Below, one piece after another: positions 12,958-22,865 of a stretch of 64,000 nt of DNA (position 1 is the first letter of the stretch; each line of letters begins with the position of its first letter). The notes beneath the pieces were generated by a model, which saw nothing but the letters and a program-made list of their open reading frames with translations, had not been told where the DNA came from and did no database searches. Origin of the DNA: Lineus longissimus (Eukaryota > Nemertea > Pilidiophora > Heteronemertea > Lineidae). The stretch covers positions 2,234,001 to 2,298,000 of the forward strand of contig NC_088324.1 in NCBI RefSeq assembly GCF_910592395.1, given 5' to 3'. A program made the position numbers and the translations under genes.

Positions 12958-13520
12958 TACTAAGATATTTCGAGTTTGTTCGTCTACTCGGACGAGATTA
13001 TTTAATACTTTTTTTTAAAGTGGCGGCAAAGGTTTCGCCTCTGATTTTAGAGTGAAATGAAAGTGCAGAGATAAGCTAGTCATTCAACATTGGAATGTAC
13101 AGTTTATTAATAAGGAGGCACTGAACCATGACGGTGATCCCCTCGTATCATATACCCTAAATGCTCTGATCCGGAAGACATGTTATGAAAAACATCAAAA
13201 TTTGTCACAAAAAGTACGCGCAAACCTCACCCAAATCATTTTACACAATTAGAAATTAGAAATTCTAGTTTTAATTTTCATATTTTTAAACGAACAAAAT
13301 GTATATAGAATCTACATGTATGGAAAATCTACATCGACTGTACATTTTTTAACGGAATTTTTTGCCTGAGTACCTTTATCTCGTAAATCTAACAAGCAGA
13401 CTTCGTCTTCACTTCCCGTTCCAAGCATGACGCCCTTCTGTGGTCCAGTTGGCACTTGTAATGACCCATCCACGCTTAAAGGTTAAACGTACAGCAGTGT
13501 GTTTCTAACACACAATCAAT
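12958..13520. other. No recognisable gene
   Basis: AT-rich non-coding sequence; no feature seen. Confidence 0.45.
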
Positions 13521-13715
13521 ACATGCTTCCCGAAATTGGTGGCTTGCATTGGAACTAACTTTTTCCCCTTGTCCGTCATCAAAGGCATTCAAGTGGGTTG
13601 GTCAACCTTGACTATCTTCTTTGTCCCTCGACCACAAGGCCCTAGTTTCCCCTTATGACATCACTATTTCGGACAGTCAGCGCTCCATTTCCGGAAAGGT
13701 GTATAGCACACGATA
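13521..13715 (+). repeat. Dispersed ~190 bp repeat, copy 1
   Basis: Matches 15688-15880 at about 90% identity in the same orientation, from ACATGCTTCCCGAAATTGG to GGAAAGGTGTATAG. The copy at 15688 lies as an insertion relative to the related block at 30950, which lacks it. Confidence 0.8.
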
Positions 13716-15509
13716 ACGGAGAGATTCCAATCACTACACCAACATCAGGTTTATGTGATGTTTTCCCATTAACGAACATTGAAATCCAGAGGATACCATC
13801 TTTAAATTAATCGTAAATAAAGAATGATCTTGCGATATGATATCATCCAGCTTTTCTGGAATATTCCTGCACTCAGACAAGGATTTCTTGTTAAGCCCTT
13901 CTTGAGTCAAAAATGCCAACGGTAAGGTTAGGTTTTGAACCATAGCAAGTATTAGGTCATTATGGTCAACGTGAATGCAAATGTAAAATGATCTTTGTTA
14001 TTTACATAATAGACATTCAACGAAATCTTACCATCTTGTACATGTCATTTATACAGCAAATCTGCGCTATGGCGAGCTAGACATTATACCTCCTGAGACC
14101 CTACGCATTTCCCTCGTCTCATGAGGAAATAATTTTCGGCTTGTTTTACCATTTGGCAGCATGACTGTGATCTATTGATTCAGGGAGATGATAATATCAT
14201 ATTCACGGTGCATGAATGTATTGGTTTACCTTTGTCACACAATAGCAACAAGGCCCTCTCATTACAGTGTTGGAGGGGTGCAATCGGATAAAATGATAAA
14301 TGCAGACCTGACGCCCCTCAAAATGAACTAATCTTTAGTATTTTTCTCTTGGGCAGCAGGATTATTCTAAGCAAGAAACACACATTTCTTTGACTGTCAG
14401 CAGTTCGCCAGTTTTGTGAGGGAAGGGATGGGTTACACCTGTACTGCGGAATTGTCGATAAATGGGTAATTCCACTGTTCCTATGGTCAGAAATCGGAAT
14501 GTACCTTAAAAGTAATGATAATTGATTTAGAAAAGGACATTTTCAAAAACCGAATGTACTGAATTTTTCATAATTGGAATAAAGTGTAATTTTGGACAGG
14601 TCCGCTTTAGTTTTGGTCAGTCATCTACTGATCTTGGCCAATTCAAAGTTAAGTGATCATTCAAATCAGAATGCATCAATGCTTTCTTCAAACTCTGGCT
14701 TACTCATGTCAATTTCAAATGACATGAATTAAATAACAGGACAATCTGTCCTGATCGTGTCATAATATTCCTTGTGTATGTGGGTAGTGTGTGCTTTGAA
14801 CACCCCTATGTACCCCTTACGCTTACTATAATGAGGTTTGGCCTGACTTGCGAAAAGACGGATAAAATTGGAACTTAATGTATATTTAATGTTGTCACTG
14901 GGACAGATACATGGCAAATGGCCCAGAACACTGGCAGAGAGAACCCACTTAGGCCTACACCCAAAACACTATTAGAATGACAAAGGAAATAGGCCTACAA
15001 CTAAATGAGCCTGCTAGGAACCAATCCAAAATAACCCAAGTAAGTCAAGCTAGGCCTTTAACCCTCTGTGCCCTAAATCCCTAAATGGTAACAAGTGCAT
15101 TTCTGTCTTGAGGAATTTTTTATGTGTTGATCCACTTTTCATCTTTGGGTTGTTGTATAATATTCGAATTTTAAATGACTTGACTCAATACACATTGTAG
15201 AGTACAATGGGTAACAATATAGAACTCATAACCACATCACTACATTCATAAAAAACAGGACACAATTCAATATTCACTTTGTACCACTCATAGCTTGATT
15301 AATCATCAAAACCCGATAATTATTATTGTTCCGCGTTGATAAGAAGTACAGGTTGTTAATTGTTACGCTTGGTGTTCATTTATGCCAATCGGAAATACTA
15401 GCATTAAATTTCCCGGGAGCGGACAAGTTGAAATCAGCCTTGACCTCATGCCAACACTCTGCGCTAACGACCGATAGTAAAGTCTGCGAGAGGAGGAGGA
15501 CGACTGACT
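13716..15509. other. No recognisable gene
   Basis: Non-coding AT-rich sequence. Short frames at 13734-13943 and 14729-14917 show no family features. Confidence 0.45.
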
Positions 15510-17120
15510 CTGGATTTTCGAGGAACAAAATGAAATATTTGAGTGGCCATGTATCATTATTTCAGATGAATATCCCACCGAAACTACACTTTGTTACTAT
15601 AACCGTTACTAAAATATCGTCAGTGTGTGAAGGAGAATGGTGCTCAGTGAGGCCAATTTTCCGCCCTCACATCGATCAGATGCACACTATACATGCTTCC
15701 CGAAATTGGTGGCTTGTATTCGAACTAACCTTTTCCCCCTTGTCCGTCATCAAAGGCATTCAAGTGTGTTGGTCAACCATGACTATCTCCTTTGTCCCTA
15801 CACCATAAGGCCTAGTTTCCCCTTATGACATCACTATTTCGGACACTCAGCGCCCCATTTCTGGAAAGGTGTATAGGCGGGCAGAACCGCAGCTCTCTCA
15901 AAACCCGTCGTGGGATGTTCGAGTGCCTTGCCCTCAGTCAGGTCTCAACTGATGTGTGTGTGCGTGGGGTGAACTTCAGTCAAAAATCCCAGGAAAGAAT
16001 GTCAGTCAAAGGGGTAGATAGGAGTCTATTATGCCCTTTTTAGCTCACCTTTCAGGGGAGCTTATACGATACCGTGGCGTCCGTCGTCCGTCGTCGCCTT
16101 CGTCGTCGTCGTTGTCCGTCGTTAACTTTTGACAAAAGAGTGGCACCTTTCTTTACCGGGACCACTTGACCTATAAGGTTCATACTTGGTGTATGGGTAC
16201 CCCAGGCAAGACCTTCTTTCAAAATGAAAATAAGCGCAATTTGACAGCTTGTCTGCCATATAGGTGACGCTCTTTGAAAACCTACTTTTGGCAATATCTT
16301 ATGAACGCTGCTAGCTAGCATCATGACATTTTTTACTGTGAGTGCATGTCATAAGGGTGCTTGAAATATAACCTGGGTTTTTAATTTGACCTACTTTTCA
16401 AGCTCACAGAGGCCAAAGTTCGCTCACGGCATCGCTTCGCTCTGAGACTAAATTTCGATGTGATTTGATTCATGGGGGCCGAAACCCGAAACTCAAAAAG
16501 TGCTATTTCTCCGAAATTTGTACAAAGATGACTCTTGGCAAGTCCGACCCAAACGACAAACTATAGTCCAGATTCGATTCCAAATGTGGTCACCAGGCAA
16601 AGGTTAAAAAATCATCAATTATGTCAAAAGCACCGGCCATGTCCGAGTCTATTTTTGTTCCATGTCGACAGGTGAGCACAACGGCCCTGGCCGTTTCATT
16701 TAATCTCTGAGGCACTAAAAGGTCATGGGTGTAGAACCATACCTTAAACCGTCACCGCACAATAGGAAGGACACTTTTCCGGGGAAGCAGGCACTTTAAG
16801 ATTGTTTTACGTCATCTGTCTTCATCAGCTCATATAACACTATCTTCCAATAAGGATGGACGGGCATATCGACGGATTAAACAATGAACAACTATGGACG
16901 AGGATAAATATGCTTCACCGGTAAGCGATCACGACAACTCAATTTGGATAGATGGCTCTGCCACATTGGACACAATGGAAGAGCTGGCGTACGTACCACT
17001 GATGCATGCCTTTTAAAAAGCAGCCACCGCCGCCGATAGTGATGGGTAAACTACTGTTGCTTCACCTATTCGGAAAACAAAACTAAGTGAAATTAACAAC
17101 ACGAAACAAATTCCATTCTA
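15510..17120 (+). repeat. Dispersed repeat, copy with two insertions
   Basis: Blocks at 15525-15690, 15985-16041, 16700-16830 and 16860-17110 align in order with 30950-31560. Two segments here are absent there: 15688-15950 (the ~190 bp repeat and its flank) and 16042-16695 (an AGCTCACCT element). The 30.9 kb copy therefore serves as an empty-site reference for both. Confidence 0.75.
16042..16695 (+). mobile_element. AGCTCACCT-ended non-autonomous element
   Basis: The left end AGCTCACCTTTCAGG...GCTTATACGATACC is followed by a CGTC-rich tract. The right end AGGTGAGCA at 16670-16678 is followed by a short GGCCCTGGCC palindrome. The 9-bp ends are inverted repeats with one mismatch. The related locus at 31170-31200 lacks the element. 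It is kin to the array at 2221-3490, which shares the CGACGACGGAC motif. No coding capacity. Confidence 0.72.
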
Positions 17121-17381
17121 CGAGTATTCGCACTCCACTCCATCCACCTTTACAACGTATTGGAAAATGGGGATGAAGGGAGCAAATTTGGGTCCGAATT
17201 ATCGAAGACTGGCATGATTTGATTCCAACTCACACATGTTACGTATCAATCATAAAGATTAGGGGTTTCGGTGATCCGTTATAACACTTCGAGGCTGCAG
17301 TTGTAGGGGATTGGTGTTCACTCGTCATGTTTCACTTGTCGAGGGCGCGATTATTCCCGCTTGTGACGTACAAACAAGTTA

Positions 17382-18118
17382 AGCCTAGTTCATACTCCGA
17401 CGCACGACCGCCGGCGACCGACGCACGATCAAATTCTCGACGCCGACGTCGTGGTGTTGATTCATACTTTCGCGTGCGACGGCGATGGCCATCGGCGTCC
17501 GGACGCGCGTTCGGTCGGCGTGCGATATTAAAGAGTTCAACAAATTTGAACTCTCTGCGTCCGATCGCGGCGTCGTACCAATGAATGATCACTTTTCTGG
17601 TCATGGGACCAAGGACTCATGTTTATGCATATTTTCAAAGGCGCCTAGTTCAAACTGGAAAGACGGGGAATGGGAATCGATTACGTCGTTTTACGCTTGA
17701 GCTTCCTCACATAACGAAGTTAAAAGGCGGACGCAGAAGAGCTACTAATATGTGAAGTAAAACGTTACAAATGTCTTTATGACATTTCCAGATCCGACAA
17801 CAAGGACAGCCTGAAGAAGGAAAATGTGTGGCGGGCAATTGGAGCAGCTCTTGGCAAAGACAGTGAATATCTCCCTCACATACATATCTAGTCGGTGGCG
17901 TTTCCTTCGCATCCTGTAGAGGACAGCCATTGCCTGGACATTTAAAATAAGCAGTGCGTCCTCCTCCTCCATTTTGACGTGGCAGAATGGTATAATCGCG
18001 TGAGCATTCATAGTCACGCGATACGACGCCTACAAAATCGTGCGACGGCATAGGCGACCGACGCAGGACGCTGCGTTCGACGCCGGCGATGATCGTGCGT
18101 CGGAGTATGAATCCACCT
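17382..18118 (+). mobile_element. Harbinger-like element H1 with MADF fragment
   Basis: TIR AGCCTAGTTCATACTCCG at 17382 pairs with a right end whose complement reads AGGTGGATTCATACTCCG. Both continue into GACGCACGAC and CGCCGGCG. The target duplication is TTA (17379-17381 and 18119-18121), the PIF/Harbinger signature. Inside, 17724-17888 encodes the N-terminal half of a MADF domain. The element is 737 bp and carries no transposase. Confidence 0.88.
17724..17891 (+). pseudogene. MADF-domain N-terminal fragment
   Basis: A 55-codon open stretch reads ADAEELLICEVKRYKCLYD, continues through NKDSLKKENVWRAIGAALGK and ends at TAG (17889-17891). This is the start of a MADF (Myb/SANT-like) DNA-binding domain: the LI.EVK.Y..LYD helix, the K(D/E)...K...W..I...LG segment and the right spacing. 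MADF or Myb-like proteins are the usual accessory product of PIF/Harbinger elements. The start codon is damaged: the sister element H2 still has AAAATGTCGGACGC where H1 has AAAAGGCGGACGC. The second half of the domain is missing here. Confidence 0.72.
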
Positions 18119-18177
18119 TTACACGTTCATGTATTTCCAAAGAGCGGACTACATATGATTCACGAGGTCACTTCTTA

Positions 18178-19082
18178 AGCCTAGTTCATACTCCGACGCA
18201 CGACCGCCGGCGATCGACGCACGATCAAATTCTCGACGCCGACGTCGTGGTGTTGATTCATACTTTCGCGTGCGACGGCGATGGCCATCGGCGTCCGGAC
18301 GCGCGTTCGTTCGGCGTGCGATATTAAAGAGTTCAACAAATTTGAACTCTCTGCGTCCGATCGCGGCGTCGTACCAATGAATGATCACTTTTCTGGTCAT
18401 GGGACCAAGGACTCATGTTAATGCATATTTTCAAAGGCGCCTAGTTCAAACTGGAAAGACGGGGAATGGGAATTGATTACGTCGTTTTACGCTTGAGCTT
18501 CCTCACATAACGAAGTTAAAATGTCGGACGCCTTGAAATTTAAATTTAGTGCCTGAGTTGAGGAATTTTCCTATAAGCGTTCAGTGGGGAACCAGTGGGA
18601 AACCAACAGGGTAATTAGCGCATGCGCAGTGGGTTATTCCTAAAATTTCTGGTAATGCAATGCAATCACTGATAAGACATGTATAGAGACACGATGCAAT
18701 TGGACCAAACTTGACGCTGCAGTAGACAGGCCAAGATCTCTATGAACACAGTAATAATTAACATTCTTCATAATTATATTTCAATTCTTTCCAGGCAACT
18801 GGGCTGCAAAGAGGTTCAAAGGTCTACGAGATGTCTACCTCACATACATATCTCGTCGGTGGCGTTTCCTTCGCATCCTGTAGAGGACAGCCATTGCCTG
18901 GACATTTAAAATAAGCAGTGCGTCCTCCTCCTCCATTTTGACGTGGCAGAATAATATAATCGCGTGAGCATTCATAGTCACGCGATACGACGCCTACAAA
19001 ATCATGCGATGGCATAGGCGACCGACGCAGGACGCTGCGTTCGACGCCGGCGATGGTCGTGCGTCGGAGTATGAATCCACCT
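18178..19082 (+). mobile_element. Harbinger-like element H2 with MADF fragment
   Basis: It has the same TIRs as H1, 905 bp long, flanked by TTA (18175-18177 and 19083-19085). The first ~347 bp are nearly identical to 17382-17726 and the last ~250 bp to 17867-18118. The middle differs: H2 keeps the MADF start codon (ATG at 18521) but loses the frame after four codons. It then keeps an intron 3' end (TTCAATTCTTTCCAG) and a following exon. Confidence 0.88.
18796..18874 (+). pseudogene. MADF-domain C-terminal fragment
   Basis: After the splice acceptor TTCTTTCCAG the sequence encodes NWAAKRFKGLRDVYLTYISR. This matches the C-terminal MADF segment (K.RWK.LRD.Y...). It is the part absent from element H1, so the two neighbours hold complementary pieces of one parental gene with an intron between them. 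The reading frame then runs into a stop in sequence shared by both elements. Confidence 0.6.
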
Positions 19083-19252
19083 TTAGTCAGTCAACGTGAC
19101 AAATGAAACATGACGAGATACAACGTGAATCCTATACTCCCGGCGGTCGCATTTTGCGCCTAAGGCTATCTTTTCACTCTGTTGGCTAATAATACATTCA
19201 ATGATTGAAATGAATATCGACACTGATGGATAACGTTCTAAATAATTGAAAT

Positions 19253-19350
19253 TCAAAATTTAAAAAATTTAAAATTTAAAAATTTAAAAATTTAAAATTT
19301 AAAATTTAAAATTTAAAATTTGAAATTTAAAATTTAAAATTTAAACTTCA
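19253..19350. repeat. AAATTTAAA low-complexity tract
   Basis: About 100 bp of AAAATTTAA units with slight variation, a simple-sequence array of A/T only. Confidence 0.85.
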
Positions 19351-19950
19351 AAACTAAGTTGCAATTGAAATCCATATTGTGATCATTTAAAAGGAAACAT
19401 ATATGAATAATGGCGAATATATCATATTAAACGAAGGGCCTTCAAGAGAAACTTGTTTTCGACAGTCTTAGCCAAGTGATCAAATGGTCGATACCGACTC
19501 CACAAGGTCAAGTGAGCCAGTGGATGAGAAAAACCGCCCTTCTAGCATTGAGCATGTATTATTGCCTGGGGTTAATTTGGTGCCTGTTTGCAGTTTTTTA
19601 TCATTTGGGTCTACATGTATTTCCGAACATGTGACTATTGATGTAAGAACATTTTTAGAAGCAAATTGAACGTGATCTACCATTTTCTTCGTTTATCTTT
19701 GTTTCATCACGAATTATAAGGGATCGCTGATGAAGGAAACAGACGGGAAAAAACTTCGTTATTGTTATCAAATGGATACAGATTCGTTAAAAGGTACTGC
19801 TCGGTTTTACTTCGAAATCACTTTGAAATATTCCAAAGGAGCCAGGCTCCACACATAGCATGCGTTGCTAAGAGCGTTGATCAGTTACAAACTCTACATG
19901 TGCTACATGTACATGCACATGTAGAATAACAAAATGATTTGATGACGCAC

Positions 19951-20154
19951 CTTTCTTGGCTTATCAATGAAAATATGTTCGGCCATGATTGGGCCAGGGT
20001 CCCGGTGCTCTTCAACATTATGAAGGAATGGGCGTAGAAAAGGAACAAAATATGACTGTACTTGTGAAAACATTCCTTGAAATGCCGACTTGGCAGAAAC
20101 CATCCACAGGCCAGAGCAGGCGACCAAAAGAAGTATGACGAGGGTACTCTTCAT
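19951..20154 (-). CDS. Signal-peptide exon of unknown secreted protein
   Basis: On the minus strand an ATG at 20154 opens a 68-codon exon ending at a good donor, AAG|GTGCGT (intron begins at 19950), in phase 0. The first ~21 residues (MKSTLVILLLVACSGLWMVSA) form a classic signal peptide with a small-residue cleavage site. The mature part begins KSAFQGMFSQVQSYFVPFLR and is an amphipathic aromatic-rich stretch, then EEHRDPGPIMAEHIFIDKPRK. I do not recognise the family. The next exon would lie below 19950 and I could not identify it with confidence; the frame at 19480-19683 is a weak possibility. Confidence 0.5.
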
Positions 20155-20319
20155 CTTGTTCGGTAATTGACAGTAATTGATTGACAGATGACACTGCTCT
20201 CCGAGATTTTCTCAGCAAGTGATACAGATGCCGCATAACTTGGATACATTGACCCAACTTAAAAAAACCCAATATCAACAATGGGCGTCCTGTTGATAAC
20301 TTTAAGCAACGATCAAAAA

Positions 20320-20632
20320 CGGTCATATTACATAGCAGATGTAGTTAAAGCTGAACTGCATGCACAAAATCAGAGCACTCCATGCGGCAAGAGCAAGAAA
20401 TTCAAACGACCGAAAGGCCCTTCTGAATACGGCCTGAAACATGATAGACCTCCAATGCTTCGATGCTCTTGATTTCACAAACCAGCAAGCCGTGGGACGA
20501 TGCGGACCTTCGCAGAGAATTCTGGAAGGAAAAAATAAAAAGGTCCTCTCATCGGGACTCGAACTCGAGACCTCTGGTTTTATTTGCCAATACTCTTATC
20601 CTCAAGGCCACTGGGCTGCTTGAAATGCCTGT
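20320..20632 (-). mobile_element. tRNA-derived SINE A (minus)
   Basis: Read on the minus strand, the head at 20632-20550 is tRNA-like: an A-box-like AGTGGCCTTGAGGATAAGAG and a B-box GAGTTCGAGTCCC. The ~220 bp body that follows (20530-20320) is shared, inverted, with SINE B at 20990-21205. The shared tail ends TTTTGTGCATGCAGTTCAGC. The head is degenerate and does not form a complete acceptor stem, so this is a SINE, not a tRNA gene. Confidence 0.65.
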
Positions 20633-20916
20633 CGTTTTATACGCCTTTATAGAATGTGCAAACATTTGTGTGTAATCTTTGTTCAACATCTTTACGCGGC
20701 TTCCAGTGGGCAACTGCAGGAAGAAAGTCATTTTTTTCTTTGCTGTGCGTGATTACGTATGCGGAGTCTAAGTTTTCTCTTGGCAATGTTCACCTTTGTC
20801 TTGGTGTCTTCTTCTATTACATGTACTTCAGAAACTTTCTGGTTCATCTATCAAAAATAAAGCATAATCCCCATTCATATAAGATATATTTGGTGGCAGC
20901 AGTTCACAAGAAAGCC

Positions 20917-21207
20917 CCCTAGCTCAGACGGTTAGAGCGTTCGTATTCTGAGCCCGAGTTCCCGGGTTCGAATCCCTGGAGAAGATTTGGAATGTTTTCT
21001 CTTCCATAATTATCCGAGACCATCCGCATCGTCCTGTGGCTTGCTGGTTTGTGAAATCAAGCGCATCGAAGCATCGAAGCATTGGAGGTCTATCGTGTTT
21101 CAGACCGTATTCAGAAGGACCTTTCGATCGTTTGAGTTTCTTACTATTGCCGCGTGGGACGCTCTGGTTTTGTGCATGCAGTTCAGCTTTAAGATGTAAT
21201 AATATTT
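20917..21207 (+). mobile_element. tRNA-derived SINE B (plus)
   Basis: The head GCCCCCTAGCTCAGACGGTT with A-box, then B-box GGGTTCGAATCCC at 20960-20974, is clearly tRNA-related. The acceptor stem does not close and the anticodon stem is poor. The body 20990-21207 is the inverted partner of SINE A. The two heads differ from each other much more than the two bodies do. Confidence 0.68.
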
Positions 21208-21549
21208 TTCTTGAACAATATCGTATTTACAATTTACAATTTTGGTTTTGAGTCATAATATTCAGTATAGGTTAGGCCTACCCTACGATAATCAAGTGTT
21301 ATACAACACCACTATCTTTAAATGTAATCTTGTTACATTCCTGTGTTTAACTAAGTACATTTGGCCAGAACAATATGAAAAACACTTACTAAGTATAAGC
21401 GTTCGGGCACGACTGTATTTACTGTATTCACGGGTCCCGCAGGAACATCATTAGCGACCTTTTGCGAACCATTGAAACACGATAGACTTTTTGCGTTGTC
21501 CTGGTGATGATGGAGTACATTTAACAATGAATGATTTCTAGTTTAATTG

Positions 21550-22762
21550 ATGTTCTTCTTCTTCTTTTCAATACTGGAACACAGTCTATAGAGACTTTTA
21601 CGTCCAGGCGCATGCGTTTAAAATCTTTGTCATTGGTAAAGGTGCTGGTGTTAAAATCGCAGTTGGATAAAAGGTAGTTCAAGGTGCAGGATAAAAACAT
21701 TCGATCACGTGGCCTGGCTATTGTTGGACTGGCTCCCGCAGCAGGTTGTGCCTGAAGGAGTCGAGGGTCTTGGCAGAGACCGTGTTCTCGGGGAGGCATT
21801 TCCAGTCTACAATGGTTCGCGGGAGAAGGAGAACTTGTGGCCGTCGGTGGCGGTATGGACGCGCTGAAGGGTACTCGAGTGGGCGTGTTTTGGGAGTCTG
21901 GTGGCCCTGGCAAGGATGTGTTCGATTGTTACGTGGTGGTGCAGGATCTTGTACATCATGATTACTCGGGATTGACGTCTTCTTTCCTCTAAGGTTACTC
22001 ACCCAAATGTTTGGAGCATGTCAGTGACACTTGAGGTGTTGTTGTATCGCCGGATAACCCATCTCGCTGCTCTACGCTGGACCATTTCGACCTGGTGTTT
22101 CATTTGTGCAGTGTGTGGGTCCCACACCGGGGCAGCATATTCAAGTTTGGCTCGTACTAAGGTCTTATAGGCCAGTGTCTTGACTTCCTGGTTCGGGGTC
22201 CTGATGTTCCTTCGTATAAAAGCTAGGGTGGAGTTAGCCTTCTTGGTGGTGCTGATGATGTGTTTGTTCAACCTCAGGTCTTTTGTTATCGTTAGTCGAA
22301 TATACTTTGCAGAGTCAACTGAGTCCAGCCAGTGGCCATGCAGGTAGTATTCTGGGTGGGATGGATTTCTTCCTCTGGTTATGCTGATGACTACGCATTT
22401 CTGCGTCTTGTTGCAGTTGTTGTTCATCTGCTGCATTTCTGATAACCCTGTATATTATGATGGTGCCGTCTGCAAATAGGCGCATTTGTGACTTCACGCT
22501 TTTCGGGAGGTCATTGATGTAGACTAGGAACAAGGCTGGTCCAATGACAGATCCTTGGGGAACACCTGATATTATTGGTCTAGGGTTTGACATTTCCCCT
22601 TCGACGACTACTCTCTGAGAACGGTCAGTGAGGAACCCCATAATCCATTCTCTGACCTGTGAGGAAATCCCGTACCTTTCCAGTTTGAGTAGGATATGGG
22701 TGTGGGAGACCTTATCGAAAGCCTTGCCGAAATCCATGACGATGGCATCAATGCATTTCCTT
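21550..22762 (-). mobile_element. 5'-truncated CR1/Jockey-group LINE
   Basis: Minus-strand reverse transcriptase fragment. The first frame (22737-22315) has MDFGKAFDKVSH, GVPQGSVIGP and FLVYINDLP, then FADGT where FADDT is expected. A frameshift leads to 22436-21999 with LAYKTLVRAKLEYAAPVWDP and VQRRAARWV, typical of the RT C-terminus. Another frame (down to 21718) has the DWKCLPE region. It ends near a GAA-rich tail at 21550. Copy 2 of the duplication has the empty site at 27221-27226, so insertion postdates the duplication. The catalytic Asp-to-Gly change and at least two frameshifts make it dead. Confidence 0.85.
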
Positions 22763-22865
22763 GGTGTTAATTTGCTATATCACGGAAACCAGTCAGCAAA
22801 GTAAGACAGGCCACCGGGATATATGTTGGTGACATTCAGTTGAAGATAACAAGTAGAAACTGGTA

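Noticed and set aside
15326-15808. 160-codon plus-strand ORF
   Set aside because: It runs through two dispersed repeat families whose other copies do not keep the frame.
17707-18051. Minus-strand ORFs with a Cys-rich stretch in the Harbinger-like elements (also 18824-19015)
   Set aside because: Shared only because the element ends are duplicated; no family match, and the plus strand carries the MADF fragments.
19480-19683. Second exon for the signal-peptide gene at 19951-20154
   Set aside because: The available acceptor leads to a stop within eight codons in the required phase 0.
20917-20990. Functional tRNA gene
   Set aside because: A and B boxes are present, but the acceptor and anticodon stems do not pair. 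The sequence continues into a repeated SINE body.
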